Assembly: GCA_030630095.1 (NCBI GenBank)
Contig: DAOVNW010000037.1
Span: 1-8,099 of the forward strand
DNA length: 8,099 nucleotides
Origin: Candidatus Omnitrophota bacterium
GTDB taxonomy: Bacteria > Omnitrophota > Gorgyraeia > JAGLLT01
Reading direction: 5' to 3'
Below, piece after piece: positions 1-5,477 of the stretch. The notes under the pieces were generated by a model, which saw only the letters and a program-made list of their open reading frames with translations, did no database searches and was not told the DNA's origin. A program made the translations under genes and the position numbers. How positions within the stretch are numbered: the stretch's first letter is position 1; every line of letters starts with the position of its first letter.

Positions 1-805
1 CAAGTCCGTACCTTTTTACAACATTACCGCCATGCTGGCCCCAAGTAAAAGGCGCGTCATTCCAGATACTCCACATTAAAATACAAGAACGCCTCTTGTC
101 TCTCTGGACAATCCTAACGGCCTCATCAATTAAGGCCTTCAACTCATCAGCCGACTTATAATTAGTCCAGTCGCCCGAATAAACAATATTCTCTATCACC
201 ATAATATTATACTTCTCGGCCAAATCCAGAAGTTCAGGAGGCAGGGGTTCGTATGATCTGATGCAATTTATGCCTGCCGCGCTCATCATCTTAAAATCCT
301 TTTCGAAGATGTCTGCCGGTATTCGGTAATAAGCCCCCATGCCGCCTAAACAGCCGGGATAGTTAATATCGTACGCGACACCCTTAATATAGAAAAGTCT
401 GGTATCTACAGATATATTGCTGGTGTCAACACCTATTCCGCCCTTTATCTTTACAGCCGGCGCGCCTTTGTCTTTAGCCGGCCCCGAAGCCTTCCGGCGC
501 TCTTTTGCCAGCCCTCGGCTTTTTTTAACTTCGGCTTGCCGGGCTTCCCTTAAAGCCTTCCAGCGCCTTTTTATCTCCTCATTTTCTTCGGGAGCAGCTT
601 CTTTAATTTTATCTATCTGCTCTGAGGTAAAAGTCATCTCTCCGATTTTAAGGCGTATAGTTACACTTTTATCATCCCGCTTTGTAATAATACCTTTTAA
701 TATACGGCCATTTTTCAGATACAAAGTATCCGCCGCCGCCCGCCCGCCCGCCGCGCACAGAAAAAAGGTAAAAAATAATATATATATAAAGTTAATTTTT
801 TTCAT
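1..805 (-). CDS. Secreted glycoside hydrolase family 2-like (TIM-barrel) protein, 3' end outside window
   Basis: An open minus-strand frame of 268 codons runs from ATG at 805 off the left edge with no stop. Residues 1-25 form a Sec-type signal peptide (Lys-Lys, hydrophobic core, Ala-rich end). Residues 26-68 (DTLYLKNGRILKGIITK...) look like a small beta-barrel domain common at the start of exported bacterial proteins. About 69-120 is a charged, Lys/Arg/Glu/Ala-rich linker, probably helical. From about 137 (FYIKGVAYDINYPG) the sequence resembles the catalytic barrel of GH2-type enzymes: a beta1 'KGV' strand, 'AGINCIRSYEPLPPELLDLAEKYNIMVIENI' spread over about 177-206, and the strand-4 block ILMWSIWND at 242-250. 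In GH2 this block normally reads W-x-x-x-N-E, with Glu as acid/base; here Asp250 takes that place. It probably acts on a beta-linked glycan in the periplasm or outside, or has lost hydrolase activity; substrate unknown. The start is supported by the signal peptide, a GTGAG about 6 nt upstream and a promoter at 834-862. The antisense frame is a shadow. Confidence 0.82.
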   Translation of the reverse strand, partial: MKKINFIYILFFTFFLCAAGGRAAADTLYLKNGRILKGIITKRDDKSVTIRLKIGEMTFTSEQIDKIKEAAPEENEEIKRRWKALREARQAEVKKSRGLAKERRKASGPAKDKGAPAVKIKGGIGVDTSNISVDTRLFYIKGVAYDINYPGCLGGMGAYYRIPADIFEKDFKMMSAAGINCIRSYEPLPPELLDLAEKYNIMVIENIVYSGDWTNYKSADELKALIDEAVRIVQRDKRRSCILMWSIWNDAPFTWGQHGGNVVKRYGL

Positions 806-833
806 TTAACTCACATTTTTTAGTTATTTACGA

Positions 834-862
834 ATGATAACATAAGAAGCAAAAAAAGTCAA
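834..862 (-). promoter_or_regulatory. Sigma70-type promoter of the GH2-like gene
   Basis: Read on the minus strand, TTGACT (862-857) and TATCAT (839-834) are separated by 17 nt, each matching the consensus hexamer at five of six positions. The predicted transcript start is near 827, giving a leader of about 22 nt before the ATG at 805. The -35 box abuts the palindrome at 863-881. Confidence 0.6.
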
Positions 863-881
863 ATAAAGCTCTCCGCTTTAT
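863..881. repeat. Small perfect palindrome (7-bp arms) beside the GH2-like promoter
   Basis: ATAAAGC (863-869) and GCTTTAT (875-881) are perfect inverted repeats around a TCTCC spacer. The element touches the -35 box of the minus-strand promoter (857-862). The GCTTTAT half-site appears again at 993-999, in the leader of the plus-strand gene. It could be an operator bound by a dimeric regulator, or a short hairpin. No terminator-like T-run follows it. Confidence 0.4.
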
Positions 882-935
882 GCTCTTAGCTATTAGCTCT
901 TAGCTCTATGCTCTTGTGCCTTAAGACTTATGCTC
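879..935. repeat. Degenerate tandem heptamer array (TTAGCTC / TATGCTC)
   Basis: The stretch reads as consecutive 7-nt units: TATGCTC (879), TTAGCTA (886), TTAGCTC (893), TTAGCTC (900), TATGCTC (907), TTGTGCC (914), TTAAGAC (921), then, after one extra T, TATGCTC (929). Five units match closely, one differs at a single base and two are decayed. The array lies between the two divergent promoters and codes for nothing. It may be a slipped-strand microsatellite or a set of phased binding sites; seven is not one helical turn, so neighbouring sites would face different sides of the DNA. Confidence 0.65.
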
Positions 936-948
936 TTGTATTGATTTC

Positions 949-976
949 TTGACAAAAAAGATTTATACACTATAAT
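949..976 (+). promoter_or_regulatory. Consensus sigma70-type promoter of the 180-aa protein gene
   Basis: A perfect TTGACA (949-954) and a perfect TATAAT (971-976) are spaced by 16 nt. The predicted start of transcription is about 983, leaving a leader of about 37 nt. This is the strongest promoter match seen in the window and implies substantial basal expression of the downstream gene unless a regulator acts on it. Confidence 0.75.
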
Positions 977-1008
977 TGTTTCTAAAGGCAAAGCTTTATT
1001 ACTAAATT

Positions 1009-1014
1009 AGAGGA
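1009..1014 (+). promoter_or_regulatory. Shine-Dalgarno site for the 180-aa protein
   Basis: AGAGGA lies 6 nt before the ATG at 1021, at a usual spacing, and supports that start codon. Confidence 0.6.
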
Positions 1015-1020
1015 ACGCGG

Positions 1021-1563
1021 ATGGATATCGAAAAATTGTGGGAAAAAGCTCTCAAGAAAACTGAAATACAGAGAGCCAGATTAAATAAACTGCATACCTT
1101 TAAAGCTACTGAACTTCCTTATACACTGCTTACAGAGTCATCCGTTAATATCGGAGATACGGTTGTCAGAAAAGGTACAATTAAGGTAAATAAGCCCTTG
1201 ATAATAATGCCTCATCAATACCCTGTCTTTGAAGGATTTAACTTTGAGGAGGATATTCATGTGGGAGATGATATGCTTAGGTCTTTTCTCTTGATGAGAG
1301 GCATCAGCCTGCCCTCATTAAGATATTCCAATAAGACTTACTCCGTGGACTTATATGAAGATTCTCTTAAAAAAGCTATCGAACACTACAAAGACATACT
1401 GCAAAAAAAAGAAGACATTAAGCAGGGATTGATTGTCGGCGCTGATGACGCCTGGAAGTTTTCATTGTTGATATACGTAGCCGCCATGGTCTCAAAGTCG
1501 GCATCCAGCGACATTCAGGCCTTTCTTAATAAGTTAAGAGAAGAGGGTTTTCATAATAACTAA
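1021..1563 (+). CDS. Conserved-looking hypothetical cytosolic protein, 180 aa
   Basis: I cannot assign a named family. The protein has no signal peptide or membrane segment. Residues 1-25 form a charged amphipathic helix (MDIEKLWEKALKK...). Next comes a beta-rich part around 31-62 that carries ELPYTLL, SVNIGDTVVRKG and KPLIIMP. The middle, about 65-110, has aromatic and acidic residues (YPVFEGFNFEED) and LRSFLLMRGISLPSLRYSNKT. The C-terminal half is helical: an EHYKDILQKKED helix near 121-132, a GLIVGADDAWKFSLLIYVAAMV segment spanning 136-157, and a last helix to 176. Codon use and composition look native. The gene has its own consensus promoter and a good ribosome binding site, transcribed away from the GH2-like gene and towards rlmD. 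From memory, similar proteins occur as uncharacterised conserved genes in Omnitrophota-type genomes, but this was not verified. That it is a real gene is nearly certain; its function is unknown. Confidence 0.85.
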   Translation: MDIEKLWEKALKKTEIQRARLNKLHTFKATELPYTLLTESSVNIGDTVVRKGTIKVNKPLIIMPHQYPVFEGFNFEEDIHVGDDMLRSFLLMRGISLPSLRYSNKTYSVDLYEDSLKKAIEHYKDILQKKEDIKQGLIVGADDAWKFSLLIYVAAMVSKSASSDIQAFLNKLREEGFHNN

Positions 1564-1581
1564 AGCGAATCAATTCGTTTT
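1562..1581 (+). terminator. Possible weak terminator hairpin between convergent genes
   Basis: AAAGCGAA (1562-1569) pairs with TTCGTTTT (1574-1581) around a TCAA loop: eight pairs including one G-U, with the T-run inside the 3' arm. It overlaps the stop codon of the plus-strand gene and fills almost all of the 19-nt gap to the rlmD stop. The stem is short and AT-rich, so terminator activity is uncertain. On the minus strand the G-U position becomes an A-C mismatch, so the plus-strand reading is better. Confidence 0.3.
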
Positions 1582-1582
1582 C

Positions 1583-2761
1583 CTAACCGCTTTCCATAAG
1601 CACAATTGTCTCCACGTGCATGGTATGCGGAAACATATCTACGGGCTGAACAACCTTCAACTTGTAACCTGCTTTTATAAATAATCTTATATTATCAAAC
1701 AAACTCTCGGGATTACAAGATATATAGAGTACTTTGGGTATATTAAGTTCTATAAGGCGTTCAAATACCTTGCGGCTGATACCGGCCCGGGGCGGATCTA
1801 TTATCACTTTATTAAACTTACCCCGAAACTCTTCTTTATTATCCTTTAAAGAGAGCCTTACATCCGCGTTGATAAAATTCATATTCTTTATGGAGTTTAT
1901 CCGCATATTTTCATGCGCCTTCTTAATGGCCTGGCTGTTAATTTCAATCCCGGTAACCTCACTAACACTTTTGGCGATATATAGCCCTATGCCGCCCGCG
2001 CCGCAAAACAAATCTAAAACCTTATCTTTTTTTGACGGTTTTAATAATTTTTTGGCAGACTCATAAAGCACCTTGAGGCAGCGTGAATTTGTCTGGAAAA
2101 ATGATTGATTATAAATCCTGTAGGTTATACGCCCCACCTTTTCCTCGATAAATTCCTTGCCGTATAAAAGTTTTTCTTTCTCAAAATTAACGGCATCGGC
2201 TGCTGAATCATTGATTATATGATAAATGCCGGTAATTTTATATCCCTCATTTTTAGACTCTGATAAAGATAATAATTTTTTAATATACTCCTCTTTTTTA
2301 AAACGGCCTTGGCTGGTAGTGACCAGGATAACCATAAGTTCTTTTTTAGAAACACTCTTTCTAATTATTAGATACCTTAAATAACCCTTGCGTCTGTAGC
2401 GGTGATACCCTTTTAGATTATTATCCCTGGCAAACATTAAGGCAGCCTTTAAGATATTAATCACCTCCGGGCCCGCTATAAGGCATTCTTTTAATTCAAT
2501 AACACGCCTGTTTTGTTTATTACCGTGCAAACCAAGGCAAAGGCCGCCGTCTTCTTCGGCATAAAAGGTAAATTCCATTTTATTGCGATAATTATATTTA
2601 ACCGGGGAGGAGAGAATTTTCTTAAAGCGCCTTTTAATATCAACGCCGTTCTTATCCGCTCTTTCTTTTATAAGCTTGGTTTTTAGTTCAAGTTGTTCGC
2701 GGTAGGAAGTGTCCTGCAGATTACAGCCGCCGCAGTAATTGAAGTGCCTGCAGATTTTCAT
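1583..2761 (-). CDS. rlmD: 23S rRNA (uracil-5-)-methyltransferase, RlmD/RumA family
   Basis: This SAM-dependent enzyme methylates C5 of a uridine in 23S rRNA (U1939 is the RlmD target in E. coli; related RlmC-type enzymes use U747, so the exact target is inferred). Numbered from the ATG at 2761 (392 aa), the 4Fe-4S ligands are Cys4, Cys10, Cys13 (CRHFNYCGGC) and Cys93 (KECLIAGP). NQSFFQTN at about 218-225 is family-typical. The SAM-binding loop is VLDLFCGAGGIGL (248-260), DPPRAG is at 322-327, the nucleophile is Cys349 in SCNP, and the general base is Glu384 in HVETI. The N-terminal TRAM domain of E. coli RlmD is absent; the protein starts right at the cysteine cluster. The ATG lies 1 nt after the era stop codon, suggesting translational coupling; a TTG at 2770, overlapping the end of era, would add three residues. 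No clear Shine-Dalgarno sits at the usual distance from the ATG. Confidence 0.93.
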   Translation of the reverse strand: MKICRHFNYCGGCNLQDTSYREQLELKTKLIKERADKNGVDIKRRFKKILSSPVKYNYRNKMEFTFYAEEDGGLCLGLHGNKQNRRVIELKECLIAGPEVINILKAALMFARDNNLKGYHRYRRKGYLRYLIIRKSVSKKELMVILVTTSQGRFKKEEYIKKLLSLSESKNEGYKITGIYHIINDSAADAVNFEKEKLLYGKEFIEEKVGRITYRIYNQSFFQTNSRCLKVLYESAKKLLKPSKKDKVLDLFCGAGGIGLYIAKSVSEVTGIEINSQAIKKAHENMRINSIKNMNFINADVRLSLKDNKEEFRGKFNKVIIDPPRAGISRKVFERLIELNIPKVLYISCNPESLFDNIRLFIKAGYKLKVVQPVDMFPHTMHVETIVLMESG

Positions 2762-2762
2762 T

Positions 2763-3671
2763 TTATACAATATATCCCAGCTCTCTTAAGGTCTGCATAT
2801 CTTTTTGCCAGTTGCTCTGGACTTTTACCCGGAGATCCACAAAAACTCTCTTCTTGTAACTCTTTTCGAGTTCCTCTCTGGCGGCGGTGCCAATCTTCTT
2901 TAAAAGCCCGCCTTTTTTGCCGATAATAATCGCTTTTTGGCTATTTCTTTCAACTAAAATCACTGCCTGAATATACATTAATTTGTTCTTTTTATGGGTA
3001 ATCTCGTCCACTCTTACGGCCACTGAATGAGGCAGTTCCTGATAGGCGAGCCAAAAAACCTTCTCCCGGATAATGTCGGAAATCATAATTTTCTCCGGCA
3101 GGTCACTGGCAACGTTAAGTGGATAAAGAGGCGGTGACTCGGGTAAAAATTCAAAAACGGCGTCCAGAACTTCATCCAGCCCCCTTTTCTCAAGAGCTGA
3201 AATCGGTATAAAATACTTTAAGGGGTCATTTTTGCCTTCGATGTTCTGTTTCCAGAATTCGATATACTCATCCGCGAATGTCTGCCCCAGGTCTCTTTTA
3301 TTTAAAACCATAATAATCGGCTGATCCATATCCTTTAAATGCTCCAAAACCTCCTTTTCCTCACTGCCGGGCATTCTCGATAAATCAACCATATAAAGAA
3401 CAATGTCGGCCTCATCCTTAACGGAAAAGGTGCGGTTAGAAAGAAATTTTGTTAATCTCTTTTTTGACAGAAGTATCCCCGGCGTATCAATAAAAACAAC
3501 CTGCCCTCTTTTATCGTTCAGGATACATCTGATGGAAAAACGCGTAGTCTGAGGCACCTTTGATACAATACTCACCTTTTCACCCAGCAGGTTATTGAGG
3601 AAGGTAGATTTACCCACGTTTGGCCGTCCGACAAGTACTACAAAACCCGCTTTCTTAAGAGTCTTTTTCAC
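2763..3671 (-). CDS. era: GTPase Era, 16S rRNA-binding ribosome assembly factor
   Basis: Era binds the 3' end of 16S rRNA during small-subunit maturation and cycles between GTP and GDP. The 302-aa length is normal for the family. GTPase motifs in order are G1 GRPNVGKS (15-22), G2 around PQTTR (40-44), G3 DTPG (62-65), G4 NKRD (124-127) and G5 ISAL (157-160). The C-terminal KH domain is present: SQKAIIIGKKGGLLKKIG carries the GxxG loop and is followed by the LRVKVQSNWQKD strand-helix close to the end. The start is GTG at 3671, with AGGAG at 3683-3687 upstream; this ribosome binding site lies inside the last codons of the preceding gene, whose stop is 6 nt away. The 3' end lies 1 nt from the rlmD start. 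The pair therefore couples a 16S assembly factor with a 23S methyltransferase. Confidence 0.97.
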   Translation of the reverse strand: MKKTLKKAGFVVLVGRPNVGKSTFLNNLLGEKVSIVSKVPQTTRFSIRCILNDKRGQVVFIDTPGILLSKKRLTKFLSNRTFSVKDEADIVLYMVDLSRMPGSEEKEVLEHLKDMDQPIIMVLNKRDLGQTFADEYIEFWKQNIEGKNDPLKYFIPISALEKRGLDEVLDAVFEFLPESPPLYPLNVASDLPEKIMISDIIREKVFWLAYQELPHSVAVRVDEITHKKNKLMYIQAVILVERNSQKAIIIGKKGGLLKKIGTAAREELEKSYKKRVFVDLRVKVQSNWQKDMQTLRELGYIV

Positions 3672-3677
3672 CTTAAA

Positions 3678-5357
3678 TTAATCTCCTTTAAAACTTCCGT
3701 TTCCAAAAAATATTTTCAAGTTACTTAAAGCCGGCTTATAATCAGGATCAATCCTTAGCGCGTCCAGCCAAAGCCTTTTTGCCTTCTCCTTCCAACCCCT
3801 GTCGTAGTAAATAAGCGCCAGGTTATTTATGGCTTTAACATAACCGGAGTCTATTTCCAGCGCCTTTTCATAAGACTCCTCCGCTTCATTATACATAAAA
3901 CTTCTAAAATAAGCATTACCTAAATTATTATAGGCCGAAAGGCAATTCGGCTTTAATCTGACAGCTTGCTTCAGGTGTTTTACAGCCTCAGAGTAATCGC
4001 CTTTTTTAAAATACACAAGCCCCAAGCCTTCATAAGCGGAGGCGAAATCGGGCTTTGTCTCTATCGTCTTTTTGTATTCAGACTCAGCTTTAGCGTATAA
4101 GCCTTTTTCAAGATATATGCCGGCCAGGTTGCCGCGCGCCTTGAAGGAACGCGGCGCCAGTTCAAGAGTGCGGCGGTAAAGAGTTACATCATCCTTCCAA
4201 TATTTTTTGTTCTGGCTGATGCTGACATAGGAGAAAAATCCCAGAAAAGCTATTAACACAGCCCATCCGGCAGGCCTAAAAAAACCGCCCCTTCGTATTA
4301 GCCGCGTAAACAGCCAGGCAAGAGCGGTAAAAACGCCGGCCGAAGGCAGATACATCCAATTCTCAGCCATATAGGCGTTTAACGGGTAAATACTTGAGAC
4401 AGGAATAAAAAAAATAATAAACCACAATATACCGAAAAAAAGTTCTTTTCTTTTCCGCCCGGAGCGGAAAATATAATATAATAAAAAAAGAGCCGCCAAT
4501 AACCCTAAAATTGCCCCGCCGGAAAAAAAACTTATCCGGGGAAAACCATAATCAAGATGAAGCCCGCGAGGCAGGATAAACAGCCTCAAATACTCACTTA
4601 TAGATTTAAGGCCGCCCGGAATGCGAGCTAAAAGGCTGAACTTATGCGGGGCCGCGGCCGCGGCGCCTATAGCCAACCGCCTCAAAAAATAATAAACCCC
4701 AAAAAAAGCCGCGAAAGGCAGGCAGGCAATAACCTTATCCCTCCCGGAAGAGTTGAGTTGGCGCCAATCATACAAAAAAAGGAACGGGGGAAACACGAGC
4801 GCGATCTCCTTGGACAAAACAGCCATTACAAAAAGGATAAAAGAAAAAATGTAGAACTTTAACTTTTTTGACCCGCGGTATGATATAAACATAATAAAGG
4901 ACATGATTAAAAAAAGGGCGCAAAGAGGATCCGCCCTGCCTGAAATATAGCTGACCGCGCTGGTCTGAAGCGGGTGAACCACAAAAAGCAGGCTGGCGAT
5001 AAAGGATAAGAGGCTGTCTTTAAAAAGAAGATTCAGCAGGCAAAACAAACTTAATCCGGCTAAGATGTGGATAATAAGATTGGTCAAATGATAGCCAAAA
5101 GCGTTCAGTCCGTAAAACCGGTAATCAAGCATCAGGCTCAACATCTGAACCGGCCTGTAATAATCAAATTTCCTTCCCGGCTTGCTTAAAAGATCAGTGG
5201 TCAAAATATCTTTAACAGAACTCCCATCCCTTAAACAAACATTATTTGTCACCCATAAACTATCATCCCAGACAAACTCATTATCAAGCGCGTTAAAATA
5301 GACTAACAGGCCTGCTAATATTATTACAAGGCAAAAAAATAATTCCAGTCTTTTCAT
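3678..5357 (-). CDS. Integral-membrane GT-C glycosyltransferase-like protein with C-terminal TPR repeats (TMTC-like)
   Basis: The protein has 559 aa when started at the ATG at 5357, which directly precedes the first membrane helix. The frame stays open upstream to a TTG at 5438, but that stretch translates a palindromic repeat and is unlikely to be coding. The N-terminal ~395 residues carry about ten hydrophobic helices. Motifs resemble eukaryotic TMTC O-mannosyltransferases and their bacterial relatives: VWDD (29-32, acidic pair in the first external loop), YYRPVQ (66-71), HPLQTSAVSYISGRADPL (128-145), LSKE (181-184), and AENWMYLPSAG (331-341). Four 34-residue TPR units follow at 404-437, 438-471, 472-505 and 506-539, with typical A-Y-x-x-L-G and A-x-x-x-Y-x-x-A patterns. 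By analogy it would transfer a sugar from a lipid carrier to an extracytoplasmic protein or glycan, with the TPRs binding the substrate. Donor and acceptor are unknown. The gene is 6 nt from era and follows a gap full of inverted repeats; no strong ribosome binding site is seen. Confidence 0.8.
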   Translation of the reverse strand: MKRLELFFCLVIILAGLLVYFNALDNEFVWDDSLWVTNNVCLRDGSSVKDILTTDLLSKPGRKFDYYRPVQMLSLMLDYRFYGLNAFGYHLTNLIIHILAGLSLFCLLNLLFKDSLLSFIASLLFVVHPLQTSAVSYISGRADPLCALFLIMSFIMFISYRGSKKLKFYIFSFILFVMAVLSKEIALVFPPFLFLYDWRQLNSSGRDKVIACLPFAAFFGVYYFLRRLAIGAAAAAPHKFSLLARIPGGLKSISEYLRLFILPRGLHLDYGFPRISFFSGGAILGLLAALFLLYYIFRSGRKRKELFFGILWFIIFFIPVSSIYPLNAYMAENWMYLPSAGVFTALAWLFTRLIRRGGFFRPAGWAVLIAFLGFFSYVSISQNKKYWKDDVTLYRRTLELAPRSFKARGNLAGIYLEKGLYAKAESEYKKTIETKPDFASAYEGLGLVYFKKGDYSEAVKHLKQAVRLKPNCLSAYNNLGNAYFRSFMYNEAEESYEKALEIDSGYVKAINNLALIYYDRGWKEKAKRLWLDALRIDPDYKPALSNLKIFFGNGSFKGD

Positions 5358-5378
5358 ATAATTACCAAATGAAGCCCC

Positions 5379-5399
5379 CCCTCGCGGTAATCCGCGGGG
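5379..5399. repeat. GC-rich palindrome, REP-like
   Basis: On the plus strand CCC-T-CGCGG (5379-5387) pairs with CCGCGGGG (5392-5399) around a TAAT loop: eight G/C pairs with one bulged T. It lies 21 nt before the ATG of the TMTC-like gene. No T-run follows on either strand, so a terminator is unlikely. It resembles short palindromic elements dispersed in many bacterial genomes; if transcribed it would put a stable hairpin just ahead of the start region. Confidence 0.6.
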
Positions 5400-5422
5400 T
5401 ATTCGAGGCGAAGAGCAATAAA

Positions 5423-5453
5423 CCCCGTTAAAGAACAAGGTTCTCTAACGGGG
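5423..5453 (-). terminator. Long 14-bp inverted repeat, candidate terminator after the lipoprotein gene
   Basis: Arms at 5423-5436 and 5440-5453 are complementary around a 3-nt loop. On the minus strand all 14 positions pair (one as G-U); on the plus strand that same position is an A-C mismatch. Reading on the minus strand, the stem ends in CGGGG and is followed by TTTATT (5422-5417), a short imperfect T-tract. This fits an intrinsic terminator or processing hairpin at the end of the recG-peptidase-lipoprotein segment. Equally it may be a dispersed palindromic repeat. Confidence 0.5.
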
Positions 5454-5463
5454 CAAACTGTCC

Positions 5464-5476
5464 GCGCGCTTCGCGC
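5464..5476 (-). repeat. Short GC hairpin directly after the lipoprotein stop
   Basis: On the minus strand GCGCG-AAG-CGCGC forms a 5-bp all-GC stem beginning one base after the stop codon at 5478. Together with the two larger palindromes downstream it makes three successive hairpins in 120 nt. Alone it has no T-tract. Confidence 0.4.
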
Positions 5477-5477
5477 C

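Noticed and set aside
417..809. Plus-strand 130-codon open frame
   Set aside because: Antisense to the GH2-like gene, which has a signal peptide, promoter and recognisable barrel motifs. The plus-strand translation is Ser/Ala/Phe-rich with no domain.
879..935. CRISPR array
   Set aside because: Units are 7 nt, contiguous and without spacers.
1734..2066. Plus-strand 110-codon open frame
   Set aside because: Antisense to the rlmD catalytic domain; no motif and no ribosome binding site.
2693..2926. Plus-strand 77-codon open frame
   Set aside because: Antisense to the rlmD N-terminus and era C-terminus, both well supported.
4648..4675. GC-rich palindromic run inside the TMTC-like gene
   Set aside because: It encodes a run of five alanines between membrane segments; the symmetry follows from GCG/GCC codons.
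4644..4862. Plus-strand 72-codon open frame
   Set aside because: Antisense to the TMTC-like gene; low-complexity translation.
5358..5438. 27-residue N-terminal extension of the TMTC-like protein from a TTG
   Set aside because: It translates the palindromic repeats, and the ATG at 5357 lies directly before the first membrane helix.
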